DNA of 64,000 bases from DATLGB01 sp037724045 (GTDB lineage: Bacteria > Actinomycetota > Thermoleophilia > Solirubrobacterales > Solirubrobacteraceae), in NCBI GenBank assembly GCA_037724045.1, contig JBBJOW010000007.1, forward strand, positions 30,415 through 94,414. Direction: 5' to 3'. Positions 1-7,801 of this stretch are shown here, piece after piece. A model generated the notes under the pieces. That model was not told the DNA's origin and did not search any database. It worked only from the letters and a program-made list of their open reading frames with translations. A program made the translations under genes and the position numbers. Every line of letters starts with the position of its first letter. The stretch's first letter is position 1.

Positions 1-203
1 AGACGTCGAGCAGGGTCATCTCGATCCTGGGCGGTACTCCCTCGGCGACACCGGAGAAGTCGCCGAAGCTCGACGCGATGTCCTCCCGCACGACGCCGCT
101 CTCGGTGAGCACGTCGGGACCGTTGGAGCCGTCGCCGGGAAACGGGCCGGCGGTTGACGAGGCGGGGAAGGTCGTGGTCGAGGCCGCGGTCGTGATCGTG
201 CAT
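1..203 (-). pseudogene. intradiol dioxygenase-like protein, 5' part, broken and cut by window edge
   Basis: Two overlapping frames each carry a recognisable piece of an intradiol ring-cleavage dioxygenase-like secreted protein. One frame starts with ATG at 203 and reads MHDHDRGLDHDLPRLVNRR, the usual cytoplasmic start of these Tat-exported lipoproteins. The neighbouring frame reads STAGPFPGDGSNGPDVLTES followed by the GVVREDI and GVAEGVPP segments that open the mature domain. The Tat signal and lipobox between them are absent, and the join lies in the shared bases accgccgg. I infer a microhomology deletion that also shifted the frame. Catalytic Tyr and His residues would lie left of the window. 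An assembly error is the alternative. Confidence 0.5.
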
Positions 204-266
204 GTCCTCAGAGTGGACGCCTTTGCTGGGCGAACCCTGGGGGCATCCTGGGACGCGGCTGTCGGC

Positions 267-392
267 TCAGTCCCAGATCCGACGCGTGACGGGCGGCAGC
301 GGGGGCGACGGCGGGGCGAGGCCGTCGATGAAGGGGTCGTGGGAGACGGGCTCGGGCGGGAGCGTCGTCTCCTTGACGGTCGGGAGGGTCAT
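267..392 (-). CDS. possible 41-residue proline-rich peptide
   Basis: A short leftward reading frame starts with ATG at 392 and ends with the segment PPVTRRIWD before its stop. It is rich in Pro (PPSPPLPP) with several acidic residues, unlike the Arg/Ala-rich shadows typical of this GC content. It lies between the fructosamine kinase stop at 439 and the dioxygenase remnant. I do not recognise the family and see no strong ribosome-binding site. It could also be the eroded end of a longer gene. Confidence 0.3.
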   Translation of the reverse strand: MTLPTVKETTLPPEPVSHDPFIDGLAPPSPPLPPVTRRIWD

Positions 393-438
393 CGCGGGCC
401 ATCTTCGCCCCCGGCCCGGCGGCACCTTCCCCGCGTCT

Positions 439-1182
439 TCAGCAGTACGCGCGCGCGGCCCGGTCGGCGGCCGCGCCATAGCCGCCGCCGAACAGGACCG
501 CGTGGACGAGCAGCGGCAGCAGCTGGTACAGCGCGACGCGGTCGGCGTGCCCCTCGGCGAGCGGCGAGACCTCTTCGTAGGCAGGCAGGAAGTCCGGCCC
601 CGGTCCGCCGAAGAGCGACAGCATGGCGAGATCGACCTCGCGGTGGCCGCCGTACGCGCCCGGGTCGATCAGCCACGGCGATCCGTCGGGGCCGGTCATG
701 ACGTTGCCGCTCCAGAGGTCTCCGTGCAGGCGCGCGGGAGGCTCGGCCGGGCCGCACAGCCCGGGCAGTCGTGCGATGACGCGCTCGATGCGCAGCGCGG
801 CGCCGTGCGGAAGGGCGTCCGCGTCGACGGCCGTGCGCAGCAGCGGCTCGAGCCGCTGCGCCCCGTAGAACGAAGGCCAGTCCGGCGCGGCGCCGTTGGG
901 CACCTCGAGCGGGCCGAGAAAGGTCCGCTGCGCGCCCCAGCGCTCGGCCCCGAGCGCGTGCAGCTGCGCGAGCCCGCAGCCGAGCTCCGCGTCGAAGGCC
1001 GCCGAGCGCGCGCCCGGCTCGATCCGCTCCATCACGATGGCGTCGTCGGCGACGTCGAAGACCCGCGGCACGCGCAGCGGCCCCTCCCCCAGCCACGCCA
1101 GGCCCGCCGCCTCCGTCGCGAAGAAGCCGGGCGGCGCGTCGGCGCGCCGTTTGACGAACCGCCTACTTCCGGAGATGGGCAA
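439..1182 (-). CDS. fructosamine kinase family protein, N-terminally truncated
   Basis: FN3K-family kinases phosphorylate the sugar of glycated amines and proteins so that the adduct falls off. The catalytic region is clear: RLHGDLWSGN (catalytic Asp near residue 155 of the assumed product) and WLIDPGAYGG (metal-binding Asp near 173), with the ATP-site lysine in FVKRRADAPPGFF. The first 30 or so residues of the family, including the GGDIN nucleotide loop, are missing: the homology begins right where the upstream phosphatase gene stops. The only plausible in-frame start is a TTG at 1182 inside that gene, and it is uncertain. Pairing with a low-molecular-weight phosphatase gene is common in actinobacteria. 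The protein may be inactive. Confidence 0.7.
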   Translation of the reverse strand: MPISGSRRFVKRRADAPPGFFATEAAGLAWLGEGPLRVPRVFDVADDAIVMERIEPGARSAAFDAELGCGLAQLHALGAERWGAQRTFLGPLEVPNGAAPDWPSFYGAQRLEPLLRTAVDADALPHGAALRIERVIARLPGLCGPAEPPARLHGDLWSGNVMTGPDGSPWLIDPGAYGGHREVDLAMLSLFGGPGPDFLPAYEEVSPLAEGHADRVALYQLLPLLVHAVLFGGGYGAAADRAARAYC

Positions 1183-1636
1183 GCAGCCCGCGCGACGCGC
1201 GGTCGACCACGTCGAGGACGTTCTCGAAGCCGTCGTCGCCGCCGTAGTAGGGGTCCGGAACGTCAAGGTCCCCGGCGGCGACCGCCACGGGATCGAACGA
1301 GCGCAGGAGCACGACCTTGTCGCGCGCCACCGGGTCGGGCGCGAGCGCGCGCAGGTCGCGCTCGTTGGCCCGGTCCATGGCGACCACGAGGTCGTGCGAC
1401 GCGAAGTCCTCGGCGATCACCTGACGCGCAGCTCCCTCGAGGGTGATGCCGCGTGTCGCGGCCGCCGCGGTCGACCGCGCGTCCGGCGCGCGCCCGACGT
1501 GCCAGTCGCCGGTGCCGGCGCTGTCGACGGCGATCTCGTGCTGGAGACCGGACTCGGCCACCAGCCCTCGCAACACGGCCTCAGCGGTGGGCGAGCGGCA
1601 GATGTTGCCGAGGCAGACGAGAAGGATGCGTTGAAC
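1163..1636 (-). CDS. low-molecular-weight protein-tyrosine phosphatase
   Basis: The N-terminus carries the P-loop CLGNICRS (CX5R, residues 8-14) followed by PTAEAVLRGL, and the general-acid loop appears as DPYYGG. At about 157 residues it has family length. Such enzymes dephosphorylate protein tyrosine (or arginine) residues in the cytoplasm. The start is a problem: between an in-frame TAG and the conserved RILLVCLGN the codons are GAC GCG CCC GTT CAA, with no ATG, GTG or TTG. I placed the start at GTT (1636) as a possible mutated GTG. The MITE-like element 12 bp upstream separates this gene from the cold-shock gene that it would otherwise follow directly. Translation efficiency is therefore in doubt. 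Confidence 0.75.
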   Translation of the reverse strand, partial: VQRILLVCLGNICRSPTAEAVLRGLVAESGLQHEIAVDSAGTGDWHVGRAPDARSTAAAATRGITLEGAARQVIAEDFASHDLVVAMDRANERDLRALAPDPVARDKVVLLRSFDPVAVAAGDLDVPDPYYGGDDGFENVLDVVDRASRGLLAHLRK

Positions 1637-1648
1637 GGGCGCGTCCTA

Positions 1649-1810
1649 GTGTCCCGAGTCGTTAGTTCGTTGACACCGAGAGGGATGCCGGATCGTGTCT
1701 GCCGTGCACCGGTATTCGTTGGCATACCGGGCGTACGTCGGCGAATACCGGGGCGCGGCAGACGCGGGCCGGCGCCGTCCGAGTGTCAACGAAATACTGA
1801 CTCGGGACAC
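1649..1810. mobile_element. 162-bp palindromic MITE-like element with TA target duplication
   Basis: Terminal inverted repeats of 28 bp (1649-1676 and 1783-1810) match at 25 positions and start with GTGTCCCGAGTC. A second inverted pair, 1697-1718 and 1742-1763, matches at 20 of 22. The element is therefore almost one long hairpin. It is flanked by TA on both sides and sits in CTAG. IS630/Tc1-type transposases are known to target TA, often in CTAG, so a non-autonomous IS630-family derivative is the likeliest explanation. No reading frame fits inside. The right-hand TA belongs to the TAG stop of the cold-shock gene. Confidence 0.8.
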
Positions 1811-2013
1811 TAGAGCGCGTCGACGCTGATGGCCTTCGGTCCTTTCGGACCGTCCTCGGACTCGTAGTTCACGCGCGCGCCGTCGGCGAGCGTGTGAAAG
1901 CCGGATCCGTTGATCGAGGAGTGGTGCACGAACAGGTCCTTGCCCCCCTCGTCGGGCGTGATGAAGCCGAAGCCCTTGTCATTGTTGAACCACTTGACGG
2001 TTCCGGTAGCCAT
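1810..2013 (-). CDS. cold-shock domain protein
   Basis: A 67-residue single cold-shock (OB-fold) domain that binds single-stranded RNA or DNA as an RNA chaperone. RNP1 is seen as KGFGFI and RNP2 as LFVHHS, with the usual ATGTVKWFN opening. Length and sequence are ordinary for actinobacterial CspA-type proteins. A purine-rich ribosome-binding site (ggaagagga) precedes the ATG. The stop codon TAG overlaps the end of the MITE-like element, so the transcript probably runs directly into that hairpin. Confidence 0.95.
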   Translation of the reverse strand: MATGTVKWFNNDKGFGFITPDEGGKDLFVHHSSINGSGFHTLADGARVNYESEDGPKGPKAISVDAL

Positions 2014-2069
2014 CTGTCCTCTTCCGATCCTCTGATTGAGATCCGGACCCCCCGGGCCCGGCGGCGCGA

Positions 2070-2075
2070 CTTATA
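2070..2075 (-). promoter_or_regulatory. possible -10 box of the cold-shock gene
   Basis: On the leftward strand the hexamer TATAAG lies about 57 bases before the cold-shock ATG, which would leave a short 5' leader. I see no convincing -35 box, so this is a weak call. Confidence 0.3.
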
Positions 2076-2112
2076 CCAGGGTTGCGGCGCCGACCGGTGA
2101 ACACCCGTAGCG

Positions 2113-2382
2113 ATGGCCTTCGTCTATCTGCTGCGCTGCGGCGACGGGACGCTCTACTGCGGCTGGACCAACGACCTGGCGGCGCGCCTGGCCGCCCACG
2201 CCGGCGGCATCGGCGCGAAGTACACGCGCGGCCGGCTGCCGGTCGAGATCGCCGCCGCCTGGGAGGTCGGCGACCGGGGGACGGCCATGTCGCTCGAGCA
2301 CCGGATCAAGCGCCTGGACCGCCCCGCGAAGGAGCGGCTCGTCGCGGGCGAGGCGCTCGCGAACGCCGTCAGGCGCGCTTGA
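2113..2382 (+). CDS. GIY-YIG nuclease superfamily protein (UPF0213/YhbQ type)
   Basis: An 89-residue single-domain protein. The GIY-YIG core appears as FVYLLRCGDGTLYCGWTND near the N-terminus, with the conserved Arg in the following helix (AARLAAHAGG) and the Glu in SLEHRIKRL. These small proteins are predicted nucleases or DNA-repair accessory factors; their exact role is unsettled. The gene is divergent from the cold-shock gene, and its last 14 bases overlap the end of the convergent secreted-protein gene. Confidence 0.85.
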   Translation: MAFVYLLRCGDGTLYCGWTNDLAARLAAHAGGIGAKYTRGRLPVEIAAAWEVGDRGTAMSLEHRIKRLDRPAKERLVAGEALANAVRRA

Positions 2383-3742
2383 TCTTGAAGAAGACGCTGC
2401 GAGCGCCGGCGGCCGACTTCGTGGTCGCCTTGACCGCGATGGCCGGGCCCTTGGCCTGACGCAGCGCCCGCTTGGCCTTCGCGTTGAGTTTGACCGTCAC
2501 CGTGCGCGCGCTGCCGGCTGGTACGGAGAAGGCCGCGCTGCCGAAGAGCGTCCCCTGCTTGGCGAGAGCGAGCCGACCCGCGCAGTTACCCGGACCCTCG
2601 CAACGCACCTTCAGCGCGACCGCGCCCTTGCGCACCGCAAGGCTGACCTTCGGCTTGACCGGCATGGCGAGTGAGGCGCTCGAAGTGGGGCCCCCACCCT
2701 CGCCGACGAGCTCGAAGCCCCCCTCCTCGAGCTTGGCGCCGCCGGCTGGGCGCACGATCGTCGTCACCGACAGCCGGCCGCCTGACTCGCGCAGCTTGCG
2801 GACGCCGTTGGCGTTCAAAGAGACGCCGACGGCGCCCTCGGAGCGGCCGGCCAGCGAGAACGACCCCTCACCGACGATCGTGCTTGCGCCTTGCTTGAGG
2901 AAGAGCATCCCCTCGCACGGACGCAGCGACACGCAGCCGATCTGGACGCTGGCCTTCTGACTGGCCACCTTGAGCTCGCGGGACTGGTTGGGCAGGCTGA
3001 CCGTCGGCCCCTGGTTCTCCTCATCGGACCGGCAGAAGGGCCGCGCATCGTCGCCCGTGGCGATCGTCGCGCGCATCAGCAGCTCCTGGCCGCGGCGCTC
3101 CGTTCCGCTCTCGACGTCGCCGACCTGGAACCCGTTGCCGTCGTCGGTCCCGCCGTTGGTCGTGCCCTGCTCGAAGACCGAGACCCCGGAGTTCGGCACG
3201 CTGCCGAACATCTGGACGGGGTAGCCGTCGGCGTAGAAGTTGTCGGGGAAGCCGCCGAAGGCCGGGTCCGTGTTGCCGAAGCCGCCCGAGGTCGCGAGCG
3301 CGACGATGTCCCCCGGCTGCACGCAGATGCGCGGCTCGTCCTTGATGAGCGTGAAGGTCGACAGCTGCTGCTCGTCGCCGCCGAACGGGAAGGGCAGGTC
3401 GTTGGAGGCCAGAATGAGCTCGAAGGTGCCGTTCGCGTTCGGGCGCAGCACGGCGATCTTGAAGTTGAAGGGCGGATGGCCGGAGCTCTCGTAGGCCGGG
3501 TTGGACGCCTTGAGCACGGTGCCCTTGAAGGTGACCTGGGCGACCTCGCCCTGCACGGGCGCGACGACCCCGCTGCCACCGCTCCCGAACGCGGTGGGGA
3601 AGGCGGCCCAGTCGCGCGGATGCGACTGGGCGATCGAGGCGCGCGCCGACAGGTCGCTGCCGATGGTCACCGCGCCCGCGTGAGCGACGGCCGGAACGGC
3701 GAGCAGGAGGGCGAGAGCGGTGAGGGGAGCGAGGCGGCGCAT
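2369..3742 (-). CDS. secreted protein of unknown function with C-terminal beta-rich repeats
   Basis: The product is about 457 residues and opens with a classical signal peptide (MRRLAPLTALALLLAVPAVA, cleavage near AHAG). Another ATG lies six codons upstream. The first half resembles a secreted beta-sandwich with several Trp and Asp residues. The second half has two similar basic segments that keep paired cysteines (CVSLRPCEG and CEGPGNCAG) and end in RSVFFKIKRA. This tail architecture is common in secreted Solirubrobacterales proteins, from memory of the group. No catalytic motif was seen; a cell-surface or extracellular structural role is a guess. Confidence 0.75.
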   Translation of the reverse strand: MRRLAPLTALALLLAVPAVAHAGAVTIGSDLSARASIAQSHPRDWAAFPTAFGSGGSGVVAPVQGEVAQVTFKGTVLKASNPAYESSGHPPFNFKIAVLRPNANGTFELILASNDLPFPFGGDEQQLSTFTLIKDEPRICVQPGDIVALATSGGFGNTDPAFGGFPDNFYADGYPVQMFGSVPNSGVSVFEQGTTNGGTDDGNGFQVGDVESGTERRGQELLMRATIATGDDARPFCRSDEENQGPTVSLPNQSRELKVASQKASVQIGCVSLRPCEGMLFLKQGASTIVGEGSFSLAGRSEGAVGVSLNANGVRKLRESGGRLSVTTIVRPAGGAKLEEGGFELVGEGGGPTSSASLAMPVKPKVSLAVRKGAVALKVRCEGPGNCAGRLALAKQGTLFGSAAFSVPAGSARTVTVKLNAKAKRALRQAKGPAIAVKATTKSAAGARSVFFKIKRA

Positions 3743-3799
3743 TGAGACGAGTATCGGCATCCGCGCAGACGAGCGTCGCGACGTGGGCCGGAGAACGGA

Positions 3800-5074
3800 C
3801 TACTTTTCGACGATGGCGACCACGCCCTGGCCCCCCGCGGCGCAGATCGAGATCAACGCCCGGCCGGAGCCGCGGCGGTCGAGCAGCTTGGCCGCGGTCG
3901 CGAGGATCCGGCCGCCGGTGGCGGCGAACGGATGCCCGGCGGCGAGCGACGAGCCGTGCACGTTGAGCTTCGCGTGGTCGATCCTTCCCAGCGCGCCGTC
4001 CCCTCCGAGCTGCTCGCGGCAGAACGCCGCGTCCTCCCACGCGGCGAGTGTGGTCAGCACCTGCGACGCGAACGCCTCGTGGATCTCGTAGAAGTCGAAG
4101 TCCTGCAGGGTGAGGCCGGCGCGCTCGAGCAGGCGTGGCACGGCGTACACCGGCGCCATCAGCAGCCCCTCGTCTCCGTGGACGTAGTCGACGGCACACG
4201 TGCCCGAATGGGTGAGGTACGCGAGCACCGGGACATCGTGCGCAGCGGCCCACTCATCGGTCCCGAGCAGGACGACCGCGGCGCCGTCAGTGAGCGGCGT
4301 CGAGTTCCCGGCAGTCATCGTGCCGCCCTCGCCGCCGAACACCGGCCGGAGCTTGGCGAGCTTGTCCTCCGAGGAATCGGGGCGCAGGTTCTGGTCGCGC
4401 GTGACGCCCATGAACGGCGTCATCAGGTCGTCCATGAAGCCGGAGTCGTAGGCCGCCGCGAGGTGCTGGTGGCTCGCCGCCGCGAGCGCGTCCTGATCGG
4501 AGCGGCTGACGTTCCAGCGCGCGGTCGTCAGTGCCTGGTGCTCGCCCATCGACAGGCCTGTGCGCGGCTCGGAGTTGCGCGGGATCTCGGGCACGATCTG
4601 GCCGGGGCGCAGGGAGCCGAGCAGCTTGATCCGCGCCACGGCGCTCTTGGCGCGGCTCGCCTCGAGCAGGATGTGGCGCAGGTCCTCGTTGACCGCGATC
4701 GGCGCGTCCGAGGTGGTGTCCACCCCGCCGGCGATGCCGACCTCGATCTCGCCCAGCTTGATCTTGTTGGCCACCGACAGCGCGGCCTGGATGCCGGTGT
4801 CGCACGCCTGCTGGACGTCATGGGCGGGGGACGCGTGGTCCAAGGCCGAGCCCAGCACGCACTCTCGCGTGAGGTTGAAGTCGCGCGCGTGCTTGAGGAC
4901 GGCGCCCGCCACGACCTCCCCGACGCGCTCGCCCTGCAGGTTGAAGCGCGCCACGAGTCCGTCGATCGCGGCGGTCAGCATGTCCTGATTGGACGCCTCG
5001 CTGTAAGGGCCGTTGGAACGGGCGAACGGGATCCGGTTTCCGCCGAGGATCGCGGCGCGCTTGACGTCACTCAT
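3800..5074 (-). CDS. acetyl-CoA C-acyltransferase (thiolase, FadI/FadA2-like)
   Basis: A complete 424-residue thiolase that cleaves 3-ketoacyl-CoA with CoA in beta-oxidation. The nucleophilic Cys91 lies in QQACDTGIQAA, the catalytic His residues in HEAFA and GHPFAATGG, and the second Cys in CAAGGQG. Features such as DFNLTRECVLGS put it in the FadI-like branch. It is divergent from a high-molecular-weight FabG and a MaoC dehydratase, the same arrangement as fadA2/fabG4/htdX (Rv0243, Rv0242c, Rv0241c) in Mycobacterium tuberculosis. Its ATG sits next to an 18-bp palindrome in the 26-bp divergent gap, so transcription is probably nearly leaderless and shared in control with the other arm. Confidence 0.93.
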   Translation of the reverse strand: MSDVKRAAILGGNRIPFARSNGPYSEASNQDMLTAAIDGLVARFNLQGERVGEVVAGAVLKHARDFNLTRECVLGSALDHASPAHDVQQACDTGIQAALSVANKIKLGEIEVGIAGGVDTTSDAPIAVNEDLRHILLEASRAKSAVARIKLLGSLRPGQIVPEIPRNSEPRTGLSMGEHQALTTARWNVSRSDQDALAAASHQHLAAAYDSGFMDDLMTPFMGVTRDQNLRPDSSEDKLAKLRPVFGGEGGTMTAGNSTPLTDGAAVVLLGTDEWAAAHDVPVLAYLTHSGTCAVDYVHGDEGLLMAPVYAVPRLLERAGLTLQDFDFYEIHEAFASQVLTTLAAWEDAAFCREQLGGDGALGRIDHAKLNVHGSSLAAGHPFAATGGRILATAAKLLDRRGSGRALISICAAGGQGVVAIVEK

Positions 5075-5078
5075 AGTT

Positions 5079-5096
5079 AGAAACGATAACGTTTCT
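5079..5096. promoter_or_regulatory. 18-bp palindromic operator between thiolase and fabG-like gene
   Basis: AGAAACGATAACGTTTCT is a near-perfect inverted repeat (arms AGAAACG and CGTTTCT around ATAA). It fills most of the 26 bp between the two start codons, so a protein bound here would control both directions. A TetR-family repressor of fatty-acid genes is a reasonable candidate; no such intact gene is next to it. Confidence 0.6.
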
Positions 5097-5100
5097 TCAC

Positions 5101-6441
5101 ATGTCCGACCGTTATCAGCAGCTCATCGAGTCCCCGCCGGGCCGCCTGCTCGCCGGGCAGCTCGGGCTGCCGAAGCCGACCCGGCTGCGCCGCTACGAGC
5201 CGGGCCAGGCACTTGTCGAGGGCGACGCGCTGGTCAATGGCGCGCCCGGCGGCCGGCTCGTCGCAGTGGCGACGACAGCCCTGAAGACCGCCAAGGTCAA
5301 GACGGCGAAGACCGTCGGCGGCGACGACGACGGCTACGGCGCCGTGGTCTACGACGCCTCCGCGATCGCCTCCTCGGGGGACCTGCACCACCTGTACGCC
5401 TTCTTCCACGCCGCGATCGCCCATGTGGCGCCGTCGGGCCGCGTGATCGTGCTCGGCACGCCGCCCGAGCAGTCGGACTCGCCGGCGATGGCGATCGCCC
5501 AGCGGGCGCTCGAGGGCTTCACCCGCGCGGTGGCCAAGGAGCTGCGCGGCGGCGCGACGGCGCAGCTCGTCTACGTCGCCCCCGGCGCGGAGGCCAACCT
5601 CGCTTCAACCCTGCGCTTCCTGGCCTCCGCGAAGTCGGCCTACGTCGACGCCCAGGTGATCCGCATCGGCGCCGGCGCGTCGAGCGATCCCGCCGACTCC
5701 GAGCAGCCGCTCGCGGGCCGCGTCGCGCTGGTCACCGGCGCCTCGCGCGGCATCGGCGAGTCGATCGCCACCACGCTCGCGCGCGACGGCGCGCACGTGA
5801 TCGGTCTCGACATCCCGGCGGCAGGCGAGCAGCTGGCGGCGGTGGCCAACCGGGTCGGCGGCACCGCGCTGCAGCTCGACATCACCGCCTCCGATGCGCC
5901 CGCCCGGCTTGTGGAGCACGTGCAGGAGCGCCACGGGGGCCTCGACGTCATCGTCCACAACGCGGGCATCACGCGCGACAAGACGCTCGCGCGCATGGAC
6001 GACGCGCAGTGGGACGGGCTGATGGCGGTCAACCTCGTCGCCCCGGAGCGCCTCACCGACGCGCTGCTCGCGGCGAGCGCGCTTCGACCTGGCGGGCGGA
6101 TCGTCATGGTGTCCTCGATCAGCGGCATCGCCGGCCAGCGCGGGCAGACCAACTACTCGACCTCCAAGGCCGGCGTCATCGGCCTGACGGCGGCGTACGC
6201 GCCGCTGGTGGCCGAACGTGAGCTGACCATCAACGCCGTCGCCCCCGGCTTCATCGAGACGCAGATGACCGCGGCAATGCCGTTCGCGACGAGGGAGGTC
6301 GGCCGGCGCCTGAACTCCCTCTCCCAGGGCGGCCTGCCCGTCGACGTCGCGGAGACGGTGGCGTGGATGGCCTCCCCGGGATCGGGCGGCGTCAACGGCA
6401 ACGTGGTCCGCGTCTGCGGACAGAACCTGCTCGGTGCTTAG
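5101..6441 (+). CDS. 3-oxoacyl-ACP/CoA reductase, high-molecular-weight FabG4 type
   Basis: This 446-residue short-chain dehydrogenase has the extra N-terminal flavodoxin-like domain (about residues 1-195) that marks the FabG4/HMwFabG group. The reductase domain shows the nucleotide loop VTGASRGIG, the NAG motif in HNAGITRDKT, and the catalytic Ser, Tyr and Lys in VSSISG and YSTSK. FabG4 of mycobacteria uses NADH and acts on 3-oxoacyl-CoA/ACP; the same role is inferred here. It overlaps the MaoC gene by 8 bases and is divergent from the thiolase, so the three form one fatty-acyl module. The start follows the palindromic operator by four bases. Confidence 0.9.
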   Translation: MSDRYQQLIESPPGRLLAGQLGLPKPTRLRRYEPGQALVEGDALVNGAPGGRLVAVATTALKTAKVKTAKTVGGDDDGYGAVVYDASAIASSGDLHHLYAFFHAAIAHVAPSGRVIVLGTPPEQSDSPAMAIAQRALEGFTRAVAKELRGGATAQLVYVAPGAEANLASTLRFLASAKSAYVDAQVIRIGAGASSDPADSEQPLAGRVALVTGASRGIGESIATTLARDGAHVIGLDIPAAGEQLAAVANRVGGTALQLDITASDAPARLVEHVQERHGGLDVIVHNAGITRDKTLARMDDAQWDGLMAVNLVAPERLTDALLAASALRPGGRIVMVSSISGIAGQRGQTNYSTSKAGVIGLTAAYAPLVAERELTINAVAPGFIETQMTAAMPFATREVGRRLNSLSQGGLPVDVAETVAWMASPGSGGVNGNVVRVCGQNLLGA

Positions 6442-7237
6442 CGCCTACGCGAAGGCGGCCGTCAAGCTCGTCGGATTCGTGGGCGGCGGCGACGCGCTGC
6501 CCGAGGACGAGCTCACCCACGCGGGCATCGAGGTCGACCGCGAGCGCCTCACCGCCTATCAGAAGGTCTGCGGCTTCGGGGTGGGCGACACCCTTCCGGC
6601 CACCCACCCACACATGTTCGCGTTCCCGCTGGCGATGGAGCTGATGACACGGCTGTCGTTTCCGTTTGGGGTCATCGGGCTCGTGCACATCTCGAACGAC
6701 ATCGAGCAGCTGCGGCCGATCACCGCGGATGAGGTCCTCGACATCCGTGTGCGCACGGCCGACCTGCGCGACCACGAGCGCGGGCGCCAGTTCGACGTCG
6801 TCGCGTCGGCGGAGGTGGCCGGCGAAACGGTGTGGCGCTCGGAGTCCACCTACCTGCGTCGCGAGGGCGGCGGCGAAGCCAAGGGCGGGCGCAGCGAACC
6901 GCCCGAGGCGAGCGCGATCTGGAGGATTCCCGGCGATCAGGGCCGTCGCTACGCGGGCGTGTCGGGCGACAACAACCCGATTCACCTGTACCCGCTCACG
7001 GCGCGCCTGTTCGGCTTCCCGAAGCCGATCGCCCACGGCATGTGGGTCAAGGCTCGCTGCCTCGCAGCCCTCGACGGCCATCTGCCCGACGCCTTCACGG
7101 TCAGCGTCCGCTTCAAGCTCCCGGTGCTCCTGCCGTCCAAGGCGGGCTTCGCCACCTGGACCAGCGGCGAGCAGCGTGAGTTCGCCGTCCACGACACGCG
7201 CAGCGGCAAGCCGCACGTGTCGGGCACCGTGACCTGA
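6434..7237 (+). CDS. MaoC/HtdX-like 3-hydroxyacyl dehydratase
   Basis: A 267-residue double hot-dog hydratase starting at GTG. The hydratase motif is seen in the second half: YAGVSGDNNPIHLYPL, then FGFPKPIAHGMW, with the catalytic Asp and His. The N-terminal half matches the substrate-binding hot-dog repeat (FPFGVIGLVHISN). Such enzymes (de)hydrate 3-hydroxyacyl-CoA/ACP. Together with the FabG4-like reductase and the thiolase it could elongate or degrade acyl chains. The start overlaps the fabG stop region, which supports co-translation. Confidence 0.9.
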   Translation: MLSAYAKAAVKLVGFVGGGDALPEDELTHAGIEVDRERLTAYQKVCGFGVGDTLPATHPHMFAFPLAMELMTRLSFPFGVIGLVHISNDIEQLRPITADEVLDIRVRTADLRDHERGRQFDVVASAEVAGETVWRSESTYLRREGGGEAKGGRSEPPEASAIWRIPGDQGRRYAGVSGDNNPIHLYPLTARLFGFPKPIAHGMWVKARCLAALDGHLPDAFTVSVRFKLPVLLPSKAGFATWTSGEQREFAVHDTRSGKPHVSGTVT

Positions 7238-7300
7238 CTCACACAAAAAGTCCTGCAAACAAGCCTAACGTGGCCTTGCTTACGACCGAAAGGAACCATC

Positions 7301-7801
7301 GTGAGCAAGCCACGCATCGTCGCGGCAGCCGCAGCCGTCATGAGCCTTGTGCCGACCGCCGCCGTTGCCGCCGCTCCGAGCCCGAAGCTCAAGCGCACCT
7401 ATCAGCAGGCCTATGAGAAGGCCGACCGCCGGGGCGGCGATCCCGGCCGCAACATCGCCGAGGACGGCGTGCAGATGGCCGACCGCGATCGAGACGCGCG
7501 TTCGGGCGAGCTACGCCGAAGTATCGGCGTTCTGCGCAGGATGGTCGCCGCGCCGGCGACCTCCGGCGCCTCGGTCGCCAGTCCGGTCCTCGAAGCGATC
7601 GCCGCCTGCGAGTCCGGGGGCGACCCGACCGCGGTCGACGCCAGCGGCACCTACCGCGGCAAGTACCAGTTCGACCTCGGGACCTGGCAGGCCGTGGGCG
7701 GCTCCGGCGACCCCGCCGCCGCCCCCGAGGCCGAGCAGGACGCCCGCGCCGCGGCGCTGTACGCGCAGAGCGGCAGCGCCCCCTGGCCCAACTGCGGATA
7801 G
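7301..7801 (+). CDS. secreted Rpf-like transglycosylase
   Basis: The 166-residue product has a signal peptide (to about AAVAAAPS) and a C-terminal resuscitation-promoting-factor domain: AIAACESGGDPTAVDASG, TYRGKYQFDLGTWQAVGG, then a final SAPWPNCG. The Glu in ACESGG is the expected catalytic acid. Rpf domains cleave peptidoglycan glycan strands and are linked to regrowth from dormancy in actinobacteria. The GTG start is preceded by aaagga. A short charged linker (about residues 25-90) separates export signal and domain. The TAG stop is the left edge of a palindromic hairpin shared with the convergent hydrolase. Confidence 0.9.
   Translation: MSKPRIVAAAAAVMSLVPTAAVAAAPSPKLKRTYQQAYEKADRRGGDPGRNIAEDGVQMADRDRDARSGELRRSIGVLRRMVAAPATSGASVASPVLEAIAACESGGDPTAVDASGTYRGKYQFDLGTWQAVGGSGDPAAAPEAEQDARAAALYAQSGSAPWPNCG

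Noticed and set aside
7238..7300. Riboswitch upstream of the Rpf-like gene (cyclic-di-AMP type is common before such genes)
   Set aside because: Only 63 bases lie between genes, too short for that aptamer, and no conserved pieces were seen.
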